From contig JBKCVA010000034.1 in assembly GCA_046318115.1 (NCBI GenBank), forward strand, positions 1 to 64,000: a DNA stretch of 64,000 bases, written 5' to 3'. The DNA is from Aquimonas sp046318115. GTDB taxonomy: Bacteria; Pseudomonadota; Gammaproteobacteria; Xanthomonadales; Xanthomonadaceae. Made by a program: the position numbers and the translations under genes. The notes beneath the pieces are model-generated. The model worked only from the letters and a program-made list of their open reading frames with translations, had not been told where the DNA came from and did not search any database. Below, piece by piece: positions 57,655-64,000 of the stretch; the first letter of the stretch is position 1; each line of letters begins with the position of its first letter.

Positions 57655-59223
57655 ATGCGCCCCTTGATTGCACTGATTCCCCTGCTGCTGGGTCTTGCCT
57701 CGCCGGGCCTGCAGGCGTTCGAGGTCGAGGAAGCCAGCATCGACCAGCTCGCCGCCGCGCAGGCCGCCGGCACGGTCAGTTCACAGGACCTGGTGCGCGC
57801 CTACCTTGAGCGCATCGAGGGCATCGACCGTGCGGGGCCGCGGATCAACGCCGTCATCGAACTGAACCCGGACGCGCTGAAGATCGCCGAAGCACTCGAC
57901 GCCGAACGCGCTGCGGGCACGCTGCGCGGGCCTCTGCACGGGATACCGATCCTGCTGAAGGACAACATCGACACCGGCGACGCCATGCAGACCTCGGCCG
58001 GCTCGATCGCCCTGGTGGGCGAGCCCGCCGCGCAGGACGCCACCGTCGCTGCGCGCCTGCGCCAGGCCGGCGCGGTGATCCTCGGCAAGACCAACCTCAG
58101 CGAGTGGGCCAACTTCCGCGGTCGCCGCAGCAGCAGCGGCTGGAGCAGCCGCGGTGGCCAGACGAAGAATCCGTATGCGCTGGAGCGCTCGCCCTGCGGC
58201 TCGTCCTCGGGCAGCGGCGCGGCGGCGGCAGCCAGTCTGGCTGCAGCGACGATCGGCACCGAGACCGACGGCAGCATTCTCTGCCCGAGTTCGGTCAACG
58301 GCCTCGTCGGCATCAAGCCCAGCATCGGCCTCGTCAGCCGCGCCGGCATCGTGCCGATCAGCAGCAGCCAGGACACCGCCGGGCCGATGGCGCGCAGCGT
58401 GCGCGATGCGGCCCTGCTGCTGCAGGCCATCGCGGGCAGCGATCCGCGTGATGCATCGACAGTGGACAGCGGCGCGCCTGAAGTCGACTACCTCGCGGCG
58501 CTGGATGCGGGCGCGCTGAAAGGCGCGCGCATCGGCGTGGTGCGCGAGCTGGCTGGGTTCCACCGCGGCGTCGACGCGCGCTTCGAGGCGGCCATCGAGG
58601 CCCTGCGCGCGGCCGGTGCGGAGATCGTCGACAACGTGAGCCTGCCGACCCGCGCCGAGGCTTCGGGCAACGAGCTGACCGTGCTGGTGCATGAGTTCCG
58701 CGACGAGCTGAACGCCTACCTCGCCACCCGCAGCGGCGTGCCGGTGAAGACCATCGACGAGGTCATCGCCTTCAACAGCGCGCGTGCCGACGCGGTGCTA
58801 CGCTGGTTCGGCCAGCAGTGGATGGAGCAGGCCGCAGCCAGCGGCGGCATGCAGGCGCCGGCATACCTGCGCGCCCGCGACGACGCGCGTCGACTCGCAG
58901 GGCCGGAGGGCATCGATGCGGCGATGGCCAAGCACGATCTCGATGCGCTGATCGGCCCCAGCACCGGGCCGGCCTGGCGCGTCGACTGGGTCAACGGTGA
59001 CAGCCCCAGCGGCGGCAGCTCGGGCATGGCGGCGATTTCGGGCTATCCCAGCATCAGCGTGCCGATGGGCCAAGTGCACGGCCTGCCGGTGGGTCTGACC
59101 CTGTTCGGCGCCAAGTTCAGCGAGGCCAAGCTGATCGGCTATGCGTATGCGTTTGAACAGGCCACGCAGTGGCGCAAGCCGCCAACGTATGCGGAGCGCG
59201 GGCCGGCGGGGGCGGAGGAGTAG
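57655..59223 (+). CDS. Secreted amidase signature family protein
   Basis: 522 residues with signal peptide MRPLIALIPLLLGLASPGLQAF; the ATG has GGAG upstream. The Ser-cisSer-Lys triad of the family is present: K102 (ILLKDNIDTGD), cis-Ser S183 in SPCGSSSGSG, and the nucleophile S207 in GTETDGSIL. Other signatures are HGIPILLKDNI, GAVILGKTNLSEWANFRG and FVNGLVGIKPS-like VNGLVGIKPSIGLVSRAGI. The enzyme hydrolyses amide bonds; exported members occur in xanthomonads, but the natural substrate is unknown. It is not GatA, which is cytoplasmic and lies with gatBC. Confidence 0.93.
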   Translation: MRPLIALIPLLLGLASPGLQAFEVEEASIDQLAAAQAAGTVSSQDLVRAYLERIEGIDRAGPRINAVIELNPDALKIAEALDAERAAGTLRGPLHGIPILLKDNIDTGDAMQTSAGSIALVGEPAAQDATVAARLRQAGAVILGKTNLSEWANFRGRRSSSGWSSRGGQTKNPYALERSPCGSSSGSGAAAAASLAAATIGTETDGSILCPSSVNGLVGIKPSIGLVSRAGIVPISSSQDTAGPMARSVRDAALLLQAIAGSDPRDASTVDSGAPEVDYLAALDAGALKGARIGVVRELAGFHRGVDARFEAAIEALRAAGAEIVDNVSLPTRAEASGNELTVLVHEFRDELNAYLATRSGVPVKTIDEVIAFNSARADAVLRWFGQQWMEQAAASGGMQAPAYLRARDDARRLAGPEGIDAAMAKHDLDALIGPSTGPAWRVDWVNGDSPSGGSSGMAAISGYPSISVPMGQVHGLPVGLTLFGAKFSEAKLIGYAYAFEQATQWRKPPTYAERGPAGAEE

Positions 59224-59254
59224 CGCGCTTCGCGGCACGGGGCTCGCCGGCTGT

Positions 59255-59336
59255 TTGTAGGAGCGAGCTTGCTCGCGACCCGAAGCCTGCCACAGGAGCA
59301 AAGACCCGCGTCGCCTGCAAGCAGGCTCCTACAAGA
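59255..59336. repeat. Inverted GTAGGAGC REP-like pair
   Basis: GTAGGAGCGAGCTTGCTCGC (59255-59274) opens the element and GCAAGCAGGCTCCTAC (59317-59332) closes it in inverse orientation. The left arm is itself a GAGCxxGCTC palindrome. This sequence style is a well-known intergenic repeat in gammaproteobacteria such as pseudomonads and lysobacters. It lies 32 bp past the amidase stop and may act in transcript termination. Confidence 0.75.
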
Positions 59337-59386
59337 GAGTCAGCGAGGCTCCGGGATCCACGCGCGTGGAATCGTCCGCGGCTTCT

Positions 59387-59420
59387 GCGAATCCCGAATC
59401 CCAAATCCCGAATCCCCGCT
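59387..59420. repeat. GGGATTC-type array (reverse orientation)
   Basis: GCGAATCCCGAATCCC, AAATCCC and GAATCCCCGCTC in tandem: the complement of the arrays at 57094 and 60187 and like the right arm at 29131. It ends two bases before the bioH stop codon. Confidence 0.8.
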
Positions 59421-59422
59421 CT

Positions 59423-60184
59423 TCAGCCCAACCCGTCCACAAACTCGAGAATCGCCCGCAGGCAGTCCTCTGTGTGGCTGATGAAGGGCGCATGCCCCGC
59501 GCCCTCGATGCACAGATAGCGCGCGCCGGGCTGCAGCTCGGCGGCGGCACGCATGGCGGCGGGCGGGACCAGGCGATCGCGGCGGCCGGCGATCCACAGG
59601 CTGGGCACGTCGAGCGTGCGCAGCTCTTCGCGCAGGTCGACGTGGCCGAGCATGGCCAGGCCCTGCAGCAACGCGGCCTGCGCCGGCTCGCTGCGCTCGA
59701 ACACGCAGGCGCGCAGGATCTTCAGCACCTCGCGACCGTGTTCGCTGCCGATCGCCTCCAGACTCAGAAAACGCTCCAGCGTGCCGCGGTAGTCGCGCCC
59801 CAGCTCGTCAGCGAACTGCTCGAAGATCTCGGGCGAGACCGCCTGCGGCCAGTCCGGCCCACGCACGAAGCACGGCGAGCTGGCGATGGCGATCAGGCCC
59901 TGCACGCGGCCCGGCTGCTCGATCGCCGCCTGCAGCGCGATCTGCCCGCCCAGGGACCAGCCCAGCCAGGGCGCGGGCGGCACAACCTGGGCAATGCGCG
60001 CGGCGGCATTGGCAAGATCGAGGTCGTCACGCTCGGTGCTGAATCCGTGACCTGGCAGGTCGACGAGATGCAGTTCGTGGTGTTCGGAAAGGCGCTCGAT
60101 CAGGGGTGCGAACACGCCGCTGTGCATGGCCCAGCCGTGGATGAGGACAAGCGGTGGGCCGTGGCCCTGTAGTTCGATGTGCAT
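59423..60184 (-). CDS. bioH: Pimeloyl-[acyl-carrier protein] methyl ester esterase
   Basis: 253 residues, typical for BioH, an alpha/beta hydrolase that removes the methyl group after pimeloyl chain synthesis in the biotin pathway. PLVLIHGWAMHSGVF carries the oxyanion HGW, the nucleophile is S77 in WLGWSLGGQIA, the acid is in LWIAGRRDRLVP and the catalytic His in IEGAGHAPFISH. The ATG at 60184 begins directly after a GGGATTC repeat, and no good ribosome-binding site is left between them. It follows bioF by 185 bp of repeat sequence on the same strand. Confidence 0.96.
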   Translation of the reverse strand: MHIELQGHGPPLVLIHGWAMHSGVFAPLIERLSEHHELHLVDLPGHGFSTERDDLDLANAAARIAQVVPPAPWLGWSLGGQIALQAAIEQPGRVQGLIAIASSPCFVRGPDWPQAVSPEIFEQFADELGRDYRGTLERFLSLEAIGSEHGREVLKILRACVFERSEPAQAALLQGLAMLGHVDLREELRTLDVPSLWIAGRRDRLVPPAAMRAAAELQPGARYLCIEGAGHAPFISHTEDCLRAILEFVDGLG

Positions 60185-60325
60185 GGAGAGCCGGGATTCG
60201 GGATTCGGGATTCGGGCTTGAGAGTCTATGGCCCGCGCCATCGCCGAGAAGGTCGACGCCTGCTGCCCTTCTCCCCGCGGGAGACGGTGGCGCGCAGCGC
60301 CGGATGAGGGGCCGTTCAGGGCGCG
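60185..60325. repeat. GGGATTC array and REP-like sequence between bioF and bioH
   Basis: GAGAGCCGGGATTCGGGATT and then CGGGATTCGGGC form an array at 60187-60218, abutting the bioH start codon. A second repeat at 60259-60325 (CCTTCTCCCCGCGGGAGACG, then GTGGCGCGCAGCGCCGGATG and AGGGGCCG) is the inverse of the copy at 57338. Together they fill the bioF-bioH gap. Confidence 0.75.
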
Positions 60326-60369
60326 GACCTGCAGCATTCAGATAGCCCGCTGTGCCACATGGGCGAACC

Positions 60370-61620
60370 TCAGGCTTCCGGCGCTGCCTCGGGCACACGC
60401 TCGCCGCGCGCGCCAGCCAATCCGGAGTCCCCACTGCCCGCTGCCCGCTTCTCCAGCCCCAGCTCGGCCAGCGCGGCCAGCAGTCGATCCACATCCGCTT
60501 CGCTGTGAGCCGCTGACAGGGTGATGCGAAGGCGCGCGCTGCCTTCCGGCACGGTCGGCGGGCGGATCGCGCTGACCAGCAGGCCGCGCGACTCCAGCTC
60601 ACGCGCGGCATACAGCGCCCGCGCTTCGTCGCCGAGCAGGAGCGGCTGGATGGGCGTGCCCGATTCGATCATCGGCAGACGCAGACGGCGTGCGCCGCGG
60701 CTGAAGCGCGCGATCAGGCCGGCCAGATGGAAGCGTCGCCAGGGTTCGCTCTGCAGGGTACGAAGGTTGGCGCGGGTGGCCGCGGCGACCGCGGGCGGCA
60801 TGGCCGTGGTGTAGAGGTAGGGCCGCGCGCTTTCGGCGAGGGCATCGATCACTTCGGCCGGCCCACAGACCGCGGCACCGTAGCCGCCGAGCGCTTTGCC
60901 GAGGGTCAGCATCAGCAGAGGCACCTGCTTCACGCCGAGCCCGGCAGCGGCCACCGAACCGCGCCCGCCGGGGCCGACCACGCCGAGCCCGTGGGCATCG
61001 TCCACGAACAGCAGGGCGTTCTCAGCGCGGGCGACAAGCGCCAGATCCTTCAGCGGGGCGAGATCGCCGTCCATGCTGAACACGCCGTCGGTCGCCAGCA
61101 GGGCGGCCGCTTCGGGGCGCGAGCGCAGCTGGCGCAGGGCGGCTTCGGCATCAGCGTGCGGGTAACGCTTCAGTTCACAGCCGGCGAGCTTGGCCCCATC
61201 CAGCAGGCAGGCATGGTTGAGCCGGTCCTGCACGCAGAGGTCGTCGCGACCCAGCAGGGTCTGCAGCACGGCGAGGTTGGCAAGATAGCCCGAGCCGAAC
61301 AGCAGGGCCTTCGGATAGCCGACGAAGGCCGCCAGCTCGGCCTCCAGCGCGGCGTGCTCGGCGTGGTGGCCGCAGACCAGGTGCGAAGCCGTGCTGCCAA
61401 CGCCGTGCCAGGCAGCCGATTCCTGCAGTGCGGCGGTGGCGTCGAGGCTGCGGGCCAAGCCCAGATAATCGTTGCTGCAGAAGTTGATCAGCTCGCGGCC
61501 GTCGATCCAGACCCGCGTACCCTCGGCGCGCTCGATCGTGCGCCGGCTGCGCGAGCGCTTCTGGGCGGCGCGCACGCCGCGGGCCTCGGCCAGCGCGGTG
61601 AGTAGCGACGGCCGGGCCAT
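60370..61620 (-). CDS. bioF: 8-amino-7-oxononanoate synthase
   Basis: 416 residues, a fold-type I PLP enzyme that condenses pimeloyl-ACP and L-alanine in biotin synthesis. Signatures: INFCSNDYLGLARSLD, STASHLVCGHHAEHAALE, VFSMDGDLAPL, FVDDAHGLGVVGPGGRGS, and the PLP lysine in LTLGKALGGYGAAVCG near residue 242. The C-terminal extension after about residue 385 (EKRAAGSGDSGLAGARGERVPEAAPEA) is low-complexity and longer than usual. It starts five bases after the bioB stop, so bioB-bioF are one operon. Confidence 0.97.
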   Translation of the reverse strand: MARPSLLTALAEARGVRAAQKRSRSRRTIERAEGTRVWIDGRELINFCSNDYLGLARSLDATAALQESAAWHGVGSTASHLVCGHHAEHAALEAELAAFVGYPKALLFGSGYLANLAVLQTLLGRDDLCVQDRLNHACLLDGAKLAGCELKRYPHADAEAALRQLRSRPEAAALLATDGVFSMDGDLAPLKDLALVARAENALLFVDDAHGLGVVGPGGRGSVAAAGLGVKQVPLLMLTLGKALGGYGAAVCGPAEVIDALAESARPYLYTTAMPPAVAAATRANLRTLQSEPWRRFHLAGLIARFSRGARRLRLPMIESGTPIQPLLLGDEARALYAARELESRGLLVSAIRPPTVPEGSARLRITLSAAHSEADVDRLLAALAELGLEKRAAGSGDSGLAGARGERVPEAAPEA

Positions 61621-61625
61621 GGCGA

Positions 61626-62633
61626 TCAGGCCGCCGAGTCGACGGCGTTCAGATCGACATGCACGTGCTCGCCCTGGGCGGGCGCGGGCATCGGCCTCAA
61701 GCCCAGACGTGCGAACAGGGCCTGGTCCTTCTGCGTGTCCGGATTGCCGGTGGTGAGCAGCTTCTCGCCGTAGAAGATCGAGTTGGCGCCGGCCATGAAG
61801 CACAGCGCCTGCAGCTCGTCGCTCATGTCCTCGCGGCCGGCCGAGAGGCGCACCATCGAAGCCGGCATCAGGATGCGGGCCACCGCGATCGTGCGCACGA
61901 ACTCCAGCGGGTCGATCTCCTCGGTGCCGTGCAGCGGCGTGCCGGGCACTTGCACCAGACGGTTGATCGGCACCGAGTCCGGATGTTCGGCCATGTTGGC
62001 CAGGGTCTGCAGCAGGCCGGCGCGGTGCTCGCGGGTCTCGCCCATGCCGACGATGCCGCCGCAGCAGGTCTTCATGCCGACCCGGCGCACCTGCTCAAGC
62101 GTGTCCAGGCGATCCTGGTACTCGCGGGTGCGGATCACGCTGTCGTAGAACTCCGGCGCGGTGTCGAGGTTGTGGTTGTAGTAGGCGAGCCCCGCGGTCT
62201 TCAGGCGCTCGGCCTGTTCGGGCGTCAGCATGCCGAGCGTGGCGCAGGTCTCAAGGCCCAGCGCATTGACGCCTTCGATCATGGCGGCGACCTTCTCGAC
62301 ATCGCGGTCCTTCGGCGAGCGCCAGGCCGCGCCCATGCAGAAGCGGGTGGCGCCAGCAGCTTTCGCGGCTTTCGCCTTCTCCAGCACCGCGTCGAGCTCC
62401 ATCAGCTTGTGCGCGTTCAGGCCGGTGGCGTAGCGCGCGGCCTGCGGGCAGTAGCTGCAGTCCTCGGGACAGCCGCCGGTCTTGACGCTCAAGAGGGTGG
62501 AGATCTGCACCTCGTCCGGGTTGAAATGCGCGCGGTGGACGCTTGCAGCGCGGAACAGAAGCTCGTGGAAGGGCAGCGCGAACAGCGCGACCGCTTCTTC
62601 GCGGGTCCAGTCGTGACGGAGGGCGGAAGCCAT
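61626..62633 (-). CDS. bioB: Biotin synthase
   Basis: 335 residues, a radical SAM enzyme that inserts sulfur into dethiobiotin. The SAM-cluster cysteines C55, C59 and C62 are in GGCPEDCSYCPQ. Further family motifs: FCMGAAWRSPKDRD, CATLGMLTPEQ, YYNHNLDTAPEFY, CCGGIVGMGE (ligands of the 2Fe-2S sulfur-donor cluster), INRLVQVPGTPL and the arginine in MVRLSAGRED. The ATG has GGGGAG upstream. The first gene of bioBFH, divergent from comF across 93 bp that must hold both promoters. Confidence 0.98.
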   Translation of the reverse strand: MASALRHDWTREEAVALFALPFHELLFRAASVHRAHFNPDEVQISTLLSVKTGGCPEDCSYCPQAARYATGLNAHKLMELDAVLEKAKAAKAAGATRFCMGAAWRSPKDRDVEKVAAMIEGVNALGLETCATLGMLTPEQAERLKTAGLAYYNHNLDTAPEFYDSVIRTREYQDRLDTLEQVRRVGMKTCCGGIVGMGETREHRAGLLQTLANMAEHPDSVPINRLVQVPGTPLHGTEEIDPLEFVRTIAVARILMPASMVRLSAGREDMSDELQALCFMAGANSIFYGEKLLTTGNPDTQKDQALFARLGLRPMPAPAQGEHVHVDLNAVDSAA

Positions 62634-62726
62634 GCGTGAAACTCCCCGCGGACAGCGCGGACAAAGAGGCGGAAGTCTGGAAACCCCTGCTGTGCCTGTC
62701 AACTCGGCGCTTGCGGGTGCTCTGCA

Positions 62727-63461
62727 GTGAACGCCGGCGTATGGAGCTGGCGCCGCCCGCTGCAGGCCTTGACCCGGCTGCTGCTGCCGCCGCGCTGCCT
62801 GCACTGTGGAGCGCCGGGCGCAGACAGCCGCGACCTGTGCGCCGACTGCCGTGATTCACTGCCGCACAACCCCTGCGCCTGCCCGCGCTGCGCGCTGCCG
62901 ATCGCGCAGCCGGCGCCGGCCTGCGGGCGCTGCCTCAAGCGCCCGCCGCCGGCGAGCGCGGCGCTGGCGCCCTTCGTGTATGACGATCCGCTCGACCGCT
63001 GGCTGCCGCGCTTCAAGTTCGCCCGCGATCTGGCGGCCGGCCGCGTGCTGGCGGATCTGCTGCTCGAAGACCCGCGACTGCCTGCGCTGACCGCAGGCGT
63101 CGACGCCCTGGTGCCGCTGCCCCTGCATCGAGCGCGGCTGGCCGAACGCGGCTACAACCAGGCACTGGAGCTGGCGCGGCCGCTGGCGCGCGCCTTCGAT
63201 CTGCCGCTGCGGCAGGACTGGCTGCAGCGGGTGCGCGCCACCGCACCGCAGACTGGCCTCGACGCCCGCGCGCGCCGGCGCAACCTGCGCGCCGCCTTCG
63301 TCGCGAGTGCCGCGATGCGCGGACAGCGCGTGCTGCTGATCGACGACGTGATCACCACCGGCAGCTCGATGCTCGAAGCCACTCGCGCGTGTCGCCGTGC
63401 GGGGGCGATCGAAGTGCGGGTGCTGGCGGTGGCGCGGGCGCCCTTGGGCGGCAGGCGCTGA
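62727..63461 (+). CDS. comF: ComF family protein (phosphoribosyltransferase-like competence protein)
   Basis: 244 residues from a GTG; no in-frame ATG lies nearby. An N-terminal zinc-ribbon-like part has four CxxC-type pairs (CLHCGAP, LCADC, CACPRCALPI, CGRCLKRP, residues 24-72), then a phosphoribosyltransferase fold with VDALVPLPLHRARLAERGYNQA, the PRPP loop VLLIDDVITTGSSMLEA, and ending in VLAVARA. ComF acts in DNA uptake during natural transformation in other bacteria. The divergent bioB-comF arrangement is common in gammaproteobacteria. Confidence 0.95.
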   Translation: MNAGVWSWRRPLQALTRLLLPPRCLHCGAPGADSRDLCADCRDSLPHNPCACPRCALPIAQPAPACGRCLKRPPPASAALAPFVYDDPLDRWLPRFKFARDLAAGRVLADLLLEDPRLPALTAGVDALVPLPLHRARLAERGYNQALELARPLARAFDLPLRQDWLQRVRATAPQTGLDARARRRNLRAAFVASAAMRGQRVLLIDDVITTGSSMLEATRACRRAGAIEVRVLAVARAPLGGRR

Positions 63462-63885
63462 CCGTCGCGAACGTCCGCGTGCGCAACGGCACCAGGGGTG
63501 GGCCGTGCCCCGCGATGGAAGAGCGTGCGAACCCATCGGGTGAGTCTTGACCCACCGGCGCTGGACGCTCGCCTCGGTCCAACACACGCACGGCCCCGGG
63601 CCGTTGCCGAACCGGGCTTCAAAGCCGAGGGCCAGCCGCGCAGCCGAACCGGGGGGTTCTCGGGTTGCTGCGGCAATCAGACGTCCACGAAGGCGTCGAG
63701 GACGATGCGACGCGGGATGACCGGGGCAAGAATCACCGCCACGGTGGGTCAAGACCCACCCTATGCATCCCCTATCCCCTCGGGTTGGGTTCGCACCACC
63801 GATTGAGGCGCCCGTGACCGCATAGAGTGGGTCTTGACCCACCGGCGCTGGACCCTCGCCTCGGTCGCCCCGCCAAGCGGCCACG
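63462..63885. repeat. Non-coding region with three GGTGGGTC-type repeats
   Basis: A reverse, degenerate copy (GGGTGAGTCTTGACCCACC) is at about 63538, a forward copy GGTGGGTCAAGACCCACC at about 63743, and a reverse copy (AGTGGGTCTTGACCCACC) near 63826. The reverse copies share the flank GGCGCTGGAC(C/G)CTCGCCTCGG. The forward one shares GACCGGGGCAAG with the copies at 54744 and 54929. No gene is supported. Confidence 0.8.
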
Positions 63886-64000
63886 CTAGGACTTGCCGAG
63901 CCCCAGATCGATGACCGCGCCGGCGAACACCACCAGGCCGACCCAGTTGTTCTGCAGAAAGGCCTTGAAGCAGGCCTCGCGCGCGCGGCTGCGGGCCTGC
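63886..64000 (-). CDS. ubiA: 4-hydroxybenzoate octaprenyltransferase, C-terminal fragment (5' end outside window)
   Basis: Only the last 37 codons are present, reading QARSRAREACFKAFLQNNWV then GLVVFAGAVIDLGLGKS before a TAG. The segment CFKAFLQNNWVGLVVFAG matches the end of UbiA, whose E. coli version has REACFRAFLNNNYVGLVLF. UbiA is a membrane enzyme joining an octaprenyl chain to 4-hydroxybenzoate in ubiquinone synthesis. The fragment is too short to judge the catalytic DDxxD motifs. Confidence 0.85.
   Translation of the reverse strand, partial: QARSRAREACFKAFLQNNWVGLVVFAGAVIDLGLGKS

Noticed and set aside
57655..59223. GatA subunit of the tRNA amidotransferase
   Set aside because: It has a signal peptide and no gatB or gatC neighbour, so it is an exported amidase.

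Overview
The window is about two thirds G+C, densely packed, and bacterial. Gene content points to a gammaproteobacterium of the Lysobacterales (Xanthomonadales) group. Supporting features are Kdo transferase, a dut-coaBC-phosphomannomutase block with a long membrane-anchored N-terminus on the mutase, TonB-dependent receptors, an ECF sigma factor overlapped with a TPR Ser/Thr kinase, and many short dispersed palindromic repeats. The genus is an inference; there is no rRNA or tRNA here to settle it.

Layout. (1) 1-5916: the 3' end of a TonB-dependent receptor, a secreted sialidase-like propeller, a divergent DoxX protein, an ECF sigma factor with its putative anti-sigma factor, a small secreted precursor with six EGxC motifs, an MNIO (DUF692) enzyme and its DUF2063 partner. 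This matches the HvfABCD/bufferin type of ribosomally made, cysteine-modified metal-binding peptide, here with its own regulator pair and a receptor next to it. It is the most interesting locus in the window. (2) 5970-17095: a palindromic repeat, a CoA-binding protein, waaA, a large secreted subtilase, then phosphomannomutase, dut, coaBC and radC. (3) 17241-26475: a minus-strand cluster encoding an outer-membrane lipase-like lipoprotein, a DUF1302 beta-barrel, a DUF1329 protein, a YCF48-like propeller and an RND/MMPL permease, probably moving a hydrophobic compound across the envelope. (4) 26609-35159: an SDR-type reductase, a DASS anion transporter and a complete Mrp (Mnh) Na+/H+ antiporter operon mrpA/B-C-D-E-F-G. 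(5) 35273-40705: two overlapping histidine kinases divergent from a receiver-GGDEF regulator. (6) 40912-46826: a phosphate-scavenging pair of divergent units, a TonB receptor with a PstS-OmpA fusion on one side and a PhoD-type phosphatase on the other, with a Pho-box-like site between them. (7) 46854-52216: two proteins of unknown role and the kinase/sigma pair. (8) 52343-59223: a decayed copy of a flavoprotein gene, a PAP2-serine hydrolase fusion, the intact TVP38-FAD oxidoreductase and an amidase. (9) 59423-64000: bioB-bioF-bioH, divergent comF and the 3' end of ubiA.

Dispersed repeats are concentrated in the second half and at 5970-6160. Five families can be seen: a roughly 160-190 bp structured repeat (two copies), a GGTGGGTC palindrome family (six copies), GGGATTC-type short tandem arrays (five), a pair of REP-like sequences at 57338 and 60259, and a GTAGGAGC inverted pair at 59255. 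Residue numbers below are counted by eye and are approximate unless they name a motif. No database search or structure prediction was run.
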